A stretch of DNA of 64,000 bases from Thuidium tamariscinum (GCA_947034885.2 OX344753.2:3348001-3412000), one strand, 5' to 3'; shown: positions 11,482 through 24,305, numbered from the stretch's first letter. Program-made: numbers and translations. Notes: a model not told the origin generated them from the letters alone.

Positions 11482-11799
11482 AGGGAGGAGGTCCACAAAG
11501 TGCCCATCATCTAAGAGCTGAAACTGAATTTTGGAGAGGTGAAACTTCTTTAATTCTTTTCTCCTCAAAAGACAAGTACAATTGGCATCTGACCCAAATT
11601 GTTTCATATTTTTTGGAGCTCTTTGGAATTAGTTATGAAATTTTGAAGTTGAAATGACATAAGACTCCAAACTGCCACCCCCCTCTAATGTATTGATTGC
11701 TTGTACATTCATGTAAAGATGAAAAAAAAACATGTGTAAACAATGTACATTTGAGAAGGTGCGCAGTTTTAGAACCGGAGTTTTTGAGCCTCCTTACTT
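11482..11799. mobile_element. TA-flanked MITE, ~310-bp family
   Basis: Left end TTA|AGGGAGGAGGTCC and right end GAGCCTCCTTACTT|TAG, with TA outside each end. The interior matches other copies, for example aagagctgaaactgaatttt and gttgaaatgacataagactc. It is non-coding. Confidence 0.75.
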
Positions 11800-12261
11800 T
11801 AGTTTAATTTTGATGAATCATGGACTGCTTGGACGTGCACAGAAAAAAGCCCACCACTGTCAAAGTGCAAGCATGGGGCCTTGGGAAAAGGCCCTTAGCT
11901 TTATTTAATTATGCTCACTGCTTTTTGCATACAGAACAGATTGCAGGCTGGTATTATATGTGATTCCTTTTTCGAGGTGCAAGCTATATTTTTTGGTTGA
12001 CACAAACAAATGAAATGCAATTTCACCGCAAAGGATAACATTCAGTACTGTAGCATGCCATGCCTCAACAGTGATGCGGAGGCATATTTCACACCCAAAC
12101 AATTAGTTATTGATGAACACTGTTGAGTGTGGCATATTTCACACCATCACTGTAGAGCCAAAGCAATGCCAACCTTGCTAGTGAATGTTATGAGGATTGA
12201 GGTGCAAGTTATCTTACATCAAATCAACCGCTAGAAGCCCTAATTAATTTCATTGCTCAAC

Positions 12262-12564
12262 TGATAGATTTCGTCTAAGAGCTAAAACTGAATTTTGGGG
12301 AGGTGAAACTTTTTCAGCAAATTTTTCTCGATAGGTAAGTGAAATTCACATCTAATCCAAGTCGTTTTATAATTGGGGGTGGGGGTGCGGGGTGGGTTTG
12401 TGGAATCAGTCACGGATTTTTGAAGCTGAAATGGCAAAAGGTTTTAAATCACCCACCTCTCAATTGTACATTGTCTTTACATTCTTGTAAAGGTGAAATA
12501 GCAATATGTAAAGACAATGCACAATTGAAAAGGTGAGCCTAACTGGAGTGAGAGCCTCCTCTCT
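12262..12564. mobile_element. TA-flanked MITE, ~310-bp family, left end damaged
   Basis: The interior (taagagctaaaactgaattt, atctaatccaagtcgtttta) and right end GAGAGCCTCCTCTCT|TAA match the family. The left AGGTAG end has been lost. A G-rich run (gggggtgggggtgcgggg, 12375-12393) is peculiar to this copy. Confidence 0.65.
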
Positions 12565-12665
12565 TAAATACAAATTTAACTATTTAGGATAGTTTCCCAA
12601 AAAGCAATGCTAAGTATCTACATAGCATGGATAGCATAGAGATGATTACATTAGATAATTTTAAT

Positions 12666-13440
12666 TTAACCCCTAAAGTTTATTGACTATGTTTTCACCA
12701 AAAAGACTCCAAAACTATCATTTTTAGTAACAAATAAAGAGAAAAAAACAAAACATTTTTGGACACATGAAACTATAGGATCTTGTAGTACACTAGTTTT
12801 AGAGGGTGTGGAAAAAATTCTAGAAATTTCTACCAAGTGGGTTGCAAGATACTAGCATTTGAACCCACAAAAGTCCTTTTTATGACCCATGCAAAAACAA
12901 GGAAGTTGCACTTTACAAGGTCACATTCATATGAGAAAATGTCGATGTTGGTGATGCTTTTTTGGATTCCTTCTTTGAGATTGGCTACATACTTGAAAAA
13001 ATTTAAATCATTTGAAATTGTACAACATATAAAAAGAATTGGTAAGTAGAATAAAATGGAGAATGATTCAAAATACTAAATTGTTAAAAACTTAAGTATG
13101 GTATTGAAAGATGTTGATTCAAATGTTTGTAATGTTGTAATAAACAATCTACATCCTATGATTTTTTTTCCAAAAAAATATTGAAAACTTAATTGAATGA
13201 AGGACTTCAAAGTTTATTATAGAGTATATAATCTATCATTGCATGCCAACTAAAACTCATCATAATTCTCATCTCATCAATTACAATGGAATGATTCAAA
13301 GTGTTATATATATATATATATATATATAAATCTTAAGAACCAATTTCAAATTTTATTCCAAAACTATAGTGAAAATTGTTGGGTCTTAAAATGGCATTAT
13401 CTATTGATGGGTATAATAGGGAAAACCCCTTACATGTGAA
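12666..13440. mobile_element. piggyBac-like element, TTAA-A family, right end unclear
   Basis: Starts TTAACCCCTAAAGTTTATTG, the same start as the 7359 and 39417 elements, followed by a ttcaccaaaaagactcc block. Sequence near 12830-13180 also matches parts of 51190-51420 and, inverted, 52010-52235. I could not find a convincing right end, so the end coordinate is approximate. Confidence 0.5.
13304..13328. repeat. (TA)n microsatellite
   Basis: Uninterrupted TA dinucleotide run. Confidence 0.95.
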
Positions 13441-13481
13441 AAGTCAATACCTAAGGTAGAAGGCGGTGAATGGATAGGATT

Positions 13482-14110
13482 TTAACCCCTAAAGTTCCAA
13501 GGTCCTTTTTTTCATCAAAAAACATTCTAAATTGTCGTTTCTATAGCAAAGAGTAAAAAACAACTTAATGTTAATTTTGCATATTCAATAATAGGATCTT
13601 ATACTAGACTAGTGTAAGAATGCATGCAAGAAATTTTAGAAACTTTGACCATGTAGATTGCAAGATATTTGCATATAAATTGAAAGAAAAAAAATTCATC
13701 TTGTTCAACTAATTTTTTTGGCTTTGAACCTTCTTAGCTTAAAATAATAGCTCTACCAATTTTGAATTTTTAACTTTATATGATGAAGAGTTGAGTCGAG
13801 AATCTAAGATAAAAATTATTTAAAAAAATAACTTAGTTTTTATTCATTAGAGAATTGTCATGTAAAAGTAGGTTCAAGATTGAAGGAAAAACAAAATCAT
13901 TAATAGCTCTAAGATGGAATAAAATTACACTAGTCTTAGTGACAAGATTTTTCTTGCAAAGTTGCAATAGATATTAAAGTTGTGAAACTTTTTTTTGAAA
14001 AATTGTGAAAATTGAGTTCTAAAGTGAGTCCTACAAGTTATTTGATACCAAGAATTCTAGAACAAAATGAGAATAATTAAGTAGTACAAATCTGAGGGCC
14101 GCACTTTGGA
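13482..14110. mobile_element. piggyBac-like element, TTAA-A family, right end lost
   Basis: Starts TTAACCCCTAAAGTTCCAAG, then a tttcatcaaaaaacattc block and ataggatcttatac, as in the 7359 copy. A TA-type MITE end (TA|AGGTAGAAGGCGG at 13452) lies only 28 bp to its left, suggesting insertion into that MITE. No right terminus is recognisable, so the end is approximate. Confidence 0.5.
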
Positions 14111-14639
14111 GAAAATAATCATAAGTATACAAACAACACACAAGTCACATAAAACTATATGAAGGACTTGCATAAGGGATTTTTCATGTTCCAAGGGACA
14201 AATTTGCTAGTCATGTTACCAACAAATGGAGTCCTAAACCATGTCATATTTCTGAAATTTTTTATGAAACTTATTAGATTTAGTTGGGTACTTGTTACAT
14301 GATCACAACAATGTTGAGACCATAGGAACCTATTCAAAATCCATTTTGTTCTATAAGGGGACATTGAGACTTTAGAGGTTAAAATGTTTTGACGTTCCAA
14401 TAGAAATCATGAATTGATGAAACATAGATGATCATCAACAATACATGTGAACCATTTTAGAACCTGATTTGTTGGACTACCTTCTACCTTACTATACTTT
14501 GAAAAAATAAGTAGAACTTTGAAATCTTCAATTTATTTATACAACATCCAAATAGAAAATAAACATCTAATACCTTGAATTATTTCATAATTAAGTGAAT
14601 ACAACCAACTAATTCTTTGTCTCCTTAACAATAGAAGTT

Positions 14640-15029
14640 ATACTCAATAGATGAAAGTCACATCAAGGATGGAGAATTTTCTTAACCCTATAAGAACAGC
14701 TTGGTTTCTATGGAAATCATGCATTTTGAACCTATGTGAATCATCTACTTAAAAAATTCAAAAGTATTTATTGAAGACCAAACTATTGTTCATGACCTCC
14801 ATTTTTGCACAAAATTTCAAGGATGAACAATTGTAGTTATGTCTTATATACAAGAATCCTTTATCATACATCGGTCACTTAGTGTATACAACAACGTTAC
14901 ATGGTTAAACATAGTTCACTAAATAGACCACCATTTTCTTTCATTCACATACTAGGAGTATTAAATCCCAATTGAAGAGTTATAAGGCTAAATATGGGAC
15001 ATATAGAGGGACCCAAGGGCATTTTAAGA
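14640..15029. repeat. Dispersed repeat flanking TTAA elements
   Basis: Blocks such as atttcaaggatgaacaattg and the sequence before it recur near 53920-54120, 35780-35870 and 56940-57060. The stretch tatagagggacccaagggca just before 15030 matches the left flank of the element at 41908. The repeat is non-coding and its class is unknown. Confidence 0.5.
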
Positions 15030-15960
15030 TTACCCCCTAAATGCCCAAGGCTTGTTTTGAGCTTCTTGGAATTTGCTCTAAGTTGAACAAAATGCCAATA
15101 TTTTGATAAGTTGTATCAATTTTTTTTGGAATTGTACCTGTACAAGTTCAAACCAGACATGTTAGAGGTAGCATAGGAAAAGAAATCACAACCATATCTC
15201 TTATGGGGTGAAAGATTATAATGTTTGACTATGAGGATGTTAAAATTGCAAAAGTGATGTGAAGTCTTTCTATCCTCTTTTTGCAAGTCAAATTTGAAAA
15301 GTTGGTGACCAAAAAAATATGAGGTTAAAGGGCCTAACATGCATAACTTCAATCAATTTATGGCTTTTCCAAATTTACTTTACAATTTTTGTAAATGAAT
15401 TTTGAATGTGATTTTCTCTCCACAATTTAGAGTATTTCAGGCTCATTTTTAAGAGCTCTCAACACTATGGGAAGTCAAGATTGCAATGGGTCCCCTTGCA
15501 CAAAATCTTGAATAGAAAAATCACTATTATTCATTTCCCACATCGTATTTTTGACATTGAAACTAGATTTCTAGAAGAACTTTTCAAAAATATAAACTAC
15601 TAAAAATAGCAACTTGATTAGGTTTTATTTAACTTCAAAGTTTTGCAAATACCAGATTCTAGTGTCTTGGGCATTTAAGGTGGCTACACCTAAAATTGCA
15701 CCTCACCTAAAAGTGCCATCTATAGTTGCAATACATTTCTAAATTCCATTATGTACCTATTTGGCTGGAGTGCTTTCAGAAACAGACTTTAAACCTTAAT
15801 AAACTTTTGCATATTGTATCCAAATATTGCATTTTTTGGTGCATTGGAACATGCTTTCACTTGCCAAGAAGACTATATGAAAATTTGATCAGACTAGTAA
15901 TAGTTCCTAGGCACAGTACCAAAAAGTGGCACTTTTAGGTGTACCCACCTTAGGGGTTAA
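15030..15960. mobile_element. piggyBac-like element, TTAA-C family, interrupted
   Basis: Begins TTACCCCCTAAATGCCCAAG (first TTAA mutated to TTAC) and ends GGGCATT...TAGGGGTTAA. A 273-bp TA-flanked MITE sits inside its right terminal repeat at 15678-15950. Removing it restores GGGCATTTAGGGGTTAA, the complement of the left end. The related copy is 49899-51011; shared internal sequence includes aaagggcctaacatgcataa. It has no coding capacity. Confidence 0.82.
15678..15950. mobile_element. TA-flanked MITE, 273-bp family, copy 1
   Basis: Starts AGGTGGCTACACCTAAAA and ends TTTTAGGTGTACCCACCT, flanked by TA on both sides. Same length and layout as 46633-46905 and 58090-58362, including gtgcattggaacatgctttc and a gcgcc/ggcgc-bearing block near each end. 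It inserted into the right end of the TTAA-C element. Confidence 0.9.
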
Positions 15961-16225
15961 AACCAAACCTTGCAGATGTATTACAATCTTTATTTCCAAA
16001 AGTTTAGTATCAACTTTGGATGCACCCTGATTTCCCCAGCCATGTTTGAGGGAGATGGATGGTGATGCTCCACTGGTACGCCAAGCAAGCCAAGACTAAG
16101 CCTAGGCCACTGACTGACACTTGAGAAACAATTGCAGTCTGTTAGCGTTGTCATTGTGACCCTAAGCTTAGCTTTTTTGGTGGGGCTCTGGCACCCACGC
16201 TGTTGCCAGCCAGCTGATGCTCTTT

Positions 16226-16265
16226 GAATTTATTATTTTATTATTTTATTTTATTTTATTTTATT
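16226..16265. repeat. (ATTTT)n-like simple repeat
   Basis: Run of attat/attttattttatttt units. Confidence 0.85.
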
Positions 16266-16448
16266 TCTTGAATGCCCGTCTACAAAATCAAAAGAACCTG
16301 TGATTGCACAACTGAAGACAGCAAAAATACACAGGCCCCCGCCAGGGCGACTGACAGGTGACAAAATCTGCATTTTTTAAACCTTATTTTGACCAAAATA
16401 ATTTATTTAGTTTCTTGACCCAAATACAGTACTCTTTGAATTTCACTA

Positions 16449-16838
16449 AGGTAGGACCGCCCATTCCCGACCGGGGACCAATAACCAACCTGTGGATTGA
16501 TGTGTTTCCAACCATAGCAAAAAAGTGTTTTTTTCTCCATTTCAAAATTGGGACTTGTAAGTTATTGACATATGTTTCAATTTTGTGAGTCAGAAAGTAA
16601 ACAGCTATAAATAAAAAGGTAGTTTTTGAGTGATTAAAGTTAGTGATCGACGATAGGTCCGAAGCACTTTTTGCCTTTCAAAATTTCTAATTATTTCAAT
16701 TTGAGTGGTAAAATTACCAAAGCTTTTGCAATCCTCCTCATTTCTACAGATGCACCTCTGAAAATTTTTACTTTGCCTGGTACAATCCTAGATCATATCT
16801 CCAAGTGCTTATTTGGTCGACTATGGGTGGTTCTACCT
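16449..16838. mobile_element. TA-flanked MITE, ~400-bp family
   Basis: Left CTA|AGGTAGGACCGCCCATT, right ATGGGTGGTTCTACCT|TAA. Relatives are 44735-45136 and 60287-60709, which share a cactttttgcctttcaaaat-like stretch and an end of the form GGTGGTTCTACCT. It is non-coding. Confidence 0.82.
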
Positions 16839-17026
16839 TAATCTAACTCTACCTTTCAGAGGCATTCATGAATCTGATTGACGTTTTTTGCTCGGGGCCA
16901 GGAGGAGGAATCTGCCAGAGAATTTGAAGACCAAGGATTTTGAGGAAGTTCAGGGAAACAAGAGAGGGAGGGAGCAACGTTTTGGGGACGGAATTTTTTG
17001 GAGTCTTACTGACTAAGGTAAGAGGC

Positions 17027-17565
17027 TCAGAAACCGCTCATTTAAGGGCTGGTCCGCCTTTATCATGTACTTTTGCTTATTTTTCAGTGATAGAGAAATA
17101 AATGAGGAGTCTAACTCAAGTCGTTTCATAATTTTCAAAGCATTTATGAATTACTTATGAATTTTCAAACAAAATCTAGCATAGGTCTCTATTTGAGATT
17201 TGTAGGCTTTGGAAATCCACATATGCTTAGTTTGTTTTTTTTAAATTTGGTTTTGTTCAAAAACTAGCATTGCAACATGTAAAAAGTAATAGAGATGGTT
17301 TCTAAATGGGACCCTTTCTAATACTGAAATGAATGCTTGAATCAATCATTATTTCAGGTTTTTTATCATTTGTACGAAGGTAGTTGGACTACCAATTCTT
17401 ATTTTGAATAAAATTAGTAGACACCTATCCACTTAGTTAGGAAAGAATCCATTGTGGCTCTTAAACCATCCATTGATGAAGTATAAACCAAATCTTATCA
17501 TGTTCTGGTGTAATCAAGAGGCCATTTTCCACAATCAAGTATCCATTTCATAGCCTCCTACTGGA
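17027..17565. mobile_element. TA-flanked element, ~550-bp family
   Basis: Left end CTA|AGGTAAGAGGCTCAG. Homology with 42899-43470, in the opposite orientation, continues through gtagacacctatccacttag to a right end near gcctcctactgga. The right terminal bases have drifted from CTACCT, so the boundary is approximate. The two copies face each other 25 kb apart. Confidence 0.7.
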
Positions 17566-20500
17566 CAATTGAAAATGCTCGCACTGTTTTAGAGTCCTCT
17601 CCTATATCTCCTACAAAGATGGCACCCTCCGTGTTTGGAAATCCTCCATCCCCACGTGAACAACAACCATTGATCTTCTAGAATTAAAAAAGAACCCTCT
17701 TAGCTACTGTTGATGTGGGAGGGACGGGAAAAATTTGCAACCATTGATTTTGCTTGACAATCAACAATTTAGGTTGTTCCTAGATTTTAGGTTGATCGGG
17801 TTTTCCTTTACTTTCTCCTCAACCATGTCGTTTCTTCTTGTCCACAAGGAGTGAGCTTTTTTGCCTGGGTGTTGGATTTGCATCAACGAGTATGTGAATC
17901 TGCAACAACAATGGGTTCATTCTTCTTCTTCTCCTTCTTGGTTTGTTTGGTTTCGTCACTTCTATTCTAGTCGCCTCTTTGCAAAGGGCTTTTCTTTGTA
18001 CAAATCGTGCTTTGCCGTCCTCTCTGTCTCATTGTCTCCTCTCCGTAGGAAGACTACCTTTCCTAATATCATGTTTTGCTAGTTTAACTATAACAAAATA
18101 TGGTAAAATAATCACACTCAAAATTAAGTTTTTTTTTCCTACCATAGTTTTGTATCGGCCAACTATGTACACAATCAACGTTTTTTGAAATTTCCTCTCT
18201 TTTGTTCCTAGGGTTTTGGTAGATGCTGCCCTTCATATTCATTTTGGTTGCCTCTTTGCAAGGTCTTGTATTTCATGTGGTTTCTTGAGATCGCATATGT
18301 CACATGTAGGGTTTTTGGTTAGCCCTCTTCCGTCTTCATGCGAAGGCTGGTGCTTCATCTAATGGAGTTTCTTCATTGAGCGTTCTTGTAAAAATCAATG
18401 ACTTTTTCATCATTTCTTTTGCAATTTTTGCAATTTTTATAGACCTTGTGATTATGTGTTACAACTTCGTATGTTTTTCTATTTTCTTAAGATTGTTTGT
18501 ATTGCAATAGCTACTCTAGGGTTTAAAAAGATTCGGGGTCACTTTGGTGAGGTTTGAGTGGCTTTTTTTTCTATTGTCTTTGTTTTTTCCTTCATTTTTT
18601 AAGTCTTGATTTTCCAATTGCAAGTGCTCCTACTAGCTACGGGAACTTTTACATACTCGCTAGTTGTTTTTCATGTATTATAGTATTTAGGTCTCCCCAA
18701 CAGTTTAGTTTTGTATATTGATTGTTGTTTAGGTAGATTAGAAAGAAATCAACACACTTTAGGATGGAAAAAAGAGTATATATTAGGTTTGCCTAAACTC
18801 TCTATCCTTGAATGAAAAACTTTTTAGCTTTATGGAAACAAAGTGCAATCTATTCTTTTTTCTTGTAATTCATTTGAGTGTACCCTTTTTGGAAAATTAA
18901 TATCTCTTTCTATGAAATGTGTCTTCATTGCATTGATGGGGCCGCCACTATCACAAAGTATCAAAGTTGTAGCCCAAAAACAAGTGGATTCTATAATGAT
19001 TGCTACTAATAGCCCCCAAAAAATAGATGGTGCAATAGTTTCAGGAATTCAGGTACTACTCCAAAAATTGCTAAGAAGTAGAAAGCAGTGACAAAACCTA
19101 TTTCCAAAAGCACTACAAAACATTCCTAGAAACCTCTTCTTGCACCTTCCATTCAAATGGGTGTTTGAGATGTGCACTTGCCAGTCCTTGGAGACGCCAT
19201 TGTTTCTCAAGCAAAAGAGGCTTTTGAGCTCTTACCACCTATATAGAACATGGCTAAATAATGTGAGGAAATTTTTTTCTAATTCTACCAAAGAAACTAG
19301 AACTCAGCATTATGATTTCAATTCGAGATGGGAATGTAGACATTCTATTGACATATTTGCAAAAAATGGAATAGCTCTTTGAAATTAACTGCATTAGTGG
19401 ATTGTCTTTAATTGAGAGGGAAAAAACTTTCCAATAGCTCCATATTCAAAATGTTTTTTGAATCATAGTATCCTCTATTGCTGTTATTAGCAAATGCATA
19501 AAGATTCATCTCGAACGGAATAAAGTTGTCACTACTCCTATAGGGCACCACATTTTGAATAAAACCCATCACAATACATGTCTCTATACATTCATTGGCA
19601 TGCTTAAGTATTGCGTTAAAGACAAGGGTAAAGATTGATAATTTTGATTGCATCTACCAAAATGTTACTCCTCAACAAATGGATGAAGGTGTTGAAGAAT
19701 ATATTGAATATAGTACATTGTTTGCAAAGAACCGCGTCATTCTAACACACAAGAATCTCATGAAGAGGGCTGATTGTTTTGGCAAATGCAAATTGACAAA
19801 AACAATTGGATAATACAATGACCAGTGTTTTCCTAACTATGCTTTGATTTGGTTAGTACATGCCTTTAGCTTCATTGATTTTACTTGCTTGACAAGGTAG
19901 AATGGAATATACCAAGCCTCTACATTGTGGAAGTGTATAATGAAACCAACCACTACTAGCATGGATGATGTGACACTAATTTTTATTAGCATACAAATTT
20001 TGGATCTTAACTGACAGATTGAGGGATGCATAGGCTAGTGGAGATTTCAAATAGCGCTCAAAAGGAGCTTCATGTGATTATGTTGTTCTAGATGAATTCT
20101 TAACAAATAATTACGTTTTCCTTCACTTGGTAGTTTTGCACTCTAAGAATCATGTGCAATTGTTTTTTTAATCAACTCGTATTGTTGCTCTCTAATATTG
20201 TTGTTGATAATGCTCAGCAGTCGCCAAATCATGTCATCATGGCTAATGCCTCTTAAGATGTAGTAGTGCTTTCTTCTCTCACTCTTTGGTGCATTGGATT
20301 GAAGTTGTGTTCATTCTCGTAGTCCACGATGACCGGGATAATCTCAATAGTTTTTGCATCTAAGGGATAAGGATTGATACACTTCTTGTGTTTACTATGG
20401 CGCATTTCAAGAACTTTGGCTTTTTGTTCGTCAAACTATCTTTGCCAATTTTGTGGATGTCTGTACTTCTTTGGTTCTGAAATTTGAAAAAAAAATTCAT

Positions 20501-21671
20501 TTATCTACATTCACATTTGAATTTTCATTTGTTTATGTGTTTGTCATCATTCTTGTATTCATATTTGCTTTTGCATTTTTTGTGTGGATTCTGTGTACAC
20601 AACGTTGGTTTACATTCAGGGGGGCGCTTAAAATGTTCTCACAATTTTGAATTTTGAACCTCTTGTGACTATTTTCCTCTTATTTCCACACTCAATTTTT
20701 TCTCCAAGTATGAAGTCTAGCTATTTTCTCTATTTTTCACTCAAAACAAAAAATTTGTAGACTTTTTCATCAATAATTTGTCAATGTTTTCAATTGCAAT
20801 TGTTTTTTATTTCCAATTCCACCTGCTAATATTGAACTAGCCACTAATCCTTCCCGAATATAGGAAGGGATTTGGAAATAGAGCTTGAAATGAAGCTAGA
20901 GAGGCACTAGTTCTCCTATGCTTCTTCAGCTTATTAAAAGATAATTTCTTGAATTTGCCTCATCACCATCATAATTAGCTAGCCTATGATTTTAATCTGG
21001 TACAATAAAAGCATGGCCACTATTAAGGTAGCCAAATTTTTACAATGAAGTCAATTTGGAAAGCCCGTAGAATTAATAGTGCTTAATGAGTACCACCTCC
21101 CCAAATATTGTTTGGTATTGTAGAGTTTGATGTTTATCCAGAAAAGTACAAGGCTTTTGGCTCTAGTAAGTGTTTGTGAAAAGTATAAAGATGCCAATGA
21201 CCTAAAAAACCCTTTTTCCTAAAGTAACTAGTCTCCAACAAAACTAACCACAACTCAATTTTGAACCTCAATTGTCAAACTTGTTAGATGTAGTAGTCAT
21301 CGAACCCCTCTTTAGTTTGCATACAACACTCTCTCAAGCTTAGAAGTACAACCTTCATAGGAACGAAAAACACAAAAGTAAACCAACCCTCAATAAATAC
21401 AATCGCTATAGTTGTACACAATGAGAATTATAAACCTCAATTGAAAGTAATTTCAAAATCAAATGGTAAAAAAAAAAACTAAGAATAGAAGAGAGCTCCA
21501 AAGATGAGAACCAAGCCTTCACATACTCCTTGTTTAGTTTGCTAAGAAACATAAAAGGCAAACTTAAAAACAACTATCAAATGACTTCTAAGTTACTAAA
21601 TTCATATTATAGAACTAATATTAAAATAAACTAAATGTCTAATTTAAACTAATAGACGGCCCACATCAATG
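17566..21671. other. AT-rich sequence, no gene recognised
   Basis: Contains some frames of 60-80 codons (for example 17861-18082 and 18843-19091) without recognisable domains. The phrase gcctctttgcaa with similar surroundings recurs at about 17970 and 18250, hinting at an old duplication. No RNA gene or transposon end was recognised. Confidence 0.45.
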
Positions 21672-22410
21672 ACGCTAGTTTGTGAGCTTAAAAGCATGAG
21701 CTTGAGAACTGTGAGCGTAAGTTTTGTGAGCCCAGAGAATTATCCAAAAAAAACTTTGAATTTTTTAAGCCAAAAGAAAAAAAAATCATTTAAAAAAAGT
21801 CTATTTATAGTAAAAATTTCAGCCCAATGACCATGGACCTATGACCGTGGAAGTGTGGTTAACATATTTTAAAATTTCAAATCCTACTATCTCCAAAGAG
21901 CCTCTCAATACCTTCCAATTTTTTTTGAAATTTTGAACTTTTGTTTAGGCCTAAAATCCAGAATCCAACAAGGGGTTTTCTAAAGTGATGGAGTTGCAAA
22001 TTTTTTTTAAAAAAAATTGCGACTTTATCACCCTCAAATTGGTCTCTCGGTACCGAGAGAAGGATTTGAAGGGTGAAAAGTTGCAAAAAAAGTGAACTAG
22101 TGCCATAGTTGCAAAAAAAACAAAAAAAATTGAAAAAATGAAAAAAAAGTTTTGAGAGCTCCAAAGCCCTTTACCTCTAAAACCCCTCTTGATATCAAGG
22201 GGTTTTGGAGAGTGATGGAGTTGCAAAAAAAGACTGAAAAAAATTGAATATTTCTTTTTTAAATAAAGAGTTTTGAAAGTCATTAATTTCAAATCCCACA
22301 TTCTTAAAGCACGGTAATAGGTCCACATTTTGAAAATTACTAAAAATTTCACCAAAAATTTTAGGCTCACAAGCTCATAGGCTCATGCTCGTAGGCTCAC
22401 AAAATAGCAT
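21672..22410. mobile_element. GTGAGC-family inverted-repeat element, long variant
   Basis: The left end (GCTAGTTTGTGAGCTTAAAA then GCATGAGCTTG) and the right end (CTCATGCTCGTAGGCTCAC then AAAATAGCAT) are inverted versions of each other and relate to the arms at 8333-8570. The interior has an imperfect direct duplication (gtgatggagttgcaaa at about 21985 and 22213) and a perfect 18-bp palindrome, TCTCTCGGTACCGAGAGA, at 22043-22060. Purine-rich frames across it are not protein-like. Confidence 0.6.
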
Positions 22411-23758
22411 CTCCGGGCCCACATCATAACATTAGTTTGAATAAGTAAGCGCTCTTCATGGCACTGAATTCCAATTTGTTTTTTTTATTGATAGTCATGA
22501 ACAAAGTCTTTTTGTATACACCAAGATTCATTGAAATGTTATTGATTGAACTTTTACTTTTTACTCAATAAATTGCCAAAAATATGTTTATGATATATAA
22601 TATTATTTAATATTATTGTAAATTTTTATTTTATTCTTTTGCAATTTTGGAGTATAAAATGGAAAATTCAAAATTTTAAGGTCAATTTTCAATCTTTAAG
22701 ATTTCAATGAATAAAAATCCTAAATTCATGAAACTTGTAATATGTGATTTAGGTCAAGATGTACATTCTTCCTTTAAAAAAAACAACAACATTCTGACTT
22801 CTTACAACAAGTTTATTTTTACACAAATACTTCATTCAAATAACATAAGAACTAAATATAGTATATTTTACTTGAAATTACACTTGAGAATAGACTCCCT
22901 TTTGTCCAACAATATATCCAAATTTCACTTCTTAATTCTAATTTTTCAATTTATAAGGGCAACTTATATAGTAGCCCGCTCTTTTTGTAAGTCACCTTAT
23001 CTATGTTCTTGGTCAAAATACTCATAAAGAGTAAGAACATTTTTAGTTTGGTTTAACTAAAAGCCAAAATAATTCATTATCTTCAATCAAGTAAGTGTAT
23101 ATATACATATATAGATAGAGAGAGAGAGTTTTTGAAATTTCTTCCAAACATTTCACACTAGCCTACTACAAAATCCTATAGTTGGATATGCAAATATATA
23201 AGTGTTTAAAATTTGTGTTGAAGATTTGCTTTGAAAATGGTGGGTTTTGACAAAAAAAAAGGCCTTGACCAAAATTGCATGGGTTCAATCAATTTGTGTA
23301 GGCCACACTAAAGACTATTGAACATTGAGAAGCTAGTCTCCTATATAAATTTCCCCCCATTATATGACAAAATGGAATGCCTTTTTCTCCTTGGTAGTGT
23401 TGTAAGATTTATCTTCTAGATTATGGCATGATTTCATATCCAATAGTGCAATGCTTAGAGCATCCTAAAGTCTAGCACAAAATTGAGGTGTAGAATTAGA
23501 CTTTTTAGCAAGCTCTTTTATGTGGATGGCTAATGTTGTAGTCATTTGCTCCATTGCAAAATTTTTAATGCCAACACTTCAAGACAGAGAAGCACTTTGA
23601 CCAAGAAATCCAATTTAATTTGCTTCAAAAAACCAAAAATGATTCAATTTTTAATTTTTTGAGGATTACCTCACACCTCATTTGTTTCCAAATTAAATGA
23701 AAAAAACTACCTCGTGTTGCCTCACAAGTATTTGCCAACTTAGATTGAATAACCAATG
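22411..23758. other. AT-rich sequence, no gene recognised
   Basis: No domain-bearing ORF. A short TA/GA simple repeat lies near 23100-23130. Confidence 0.5.
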
Positions 23759-24305
23759 GAGAAAAGAAAAGCGCCCTATGTCCACATAAGGTGGAAGGAA
23801 ATTCTCTAATCTATGTAGGTTATACGATAACATGAACTACTGAAAGTTCCTAATAGTTTATACTCTCACATATCCCACATAGATTGGAAGACCTTTGTCC
23901 ATCCCATGTCCATCCTATGTGGACATAGGAAGATTTGTATTTTCTATGAGAAAAAAGAAGCTCCCTATATGCACATGAGGTGGAAGTGGAAGTCTTCCAC
24001 CCCATATGATTAGTAAGCATGAACTAGAGAGAGCATGAACTAGCTCCCACTAGTTGATGCTCACTTATCCCACATGGATTGGAAGACCTTTGTCCATCCC
24101 ATGTGGATATAGGAAGATTTGTATTTTGATGAGAAGAAAGAAGCTCCCTATATCTACATGAGGTGGAAGCAGAAGTCTTCCAACCCATGTGATAAATAAG
24201 CATGAACTAGAGAGAACATGAACTAGTTCCCACTAGTTGATGCTTACTTATCCCACGTGGGTTGGAAGACTTCTTTCCACCCTATGTGGATTAGGGAGCT
24301 TCTCT
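23759..24305. repeat. Tandem repeat, three units of about 185 bp
   Basis: Unit starts, recognised by gagaa(g/a)aaagaagctccct and related forms, are near 23759, 23948 and 24131. Each unit holds agctccctatat...acatgaggtggaag, the block gcatgaactagagagag and tcccacatggattggaagac. The last unit ends in tatgtggattagggagct, the complement of its own beginning, so each unit is also a loose inverted repeat. Confidence 0.85.

Noticed and set aside
21877-22370. Overlapping minus-strand frames of 95 and 139 codons
   Set aside because: They are Phe-rich translations of purine/A runs inside an inverted-repeat element with an internal duplication.
23759-24305. Possible CRISPR-like array because of regularly spaced repeats
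   Set aside because: Units are ~185 bp and almost wholly repeated, without short repeats and unique spacers; the genome is a eukaryotic plant type.
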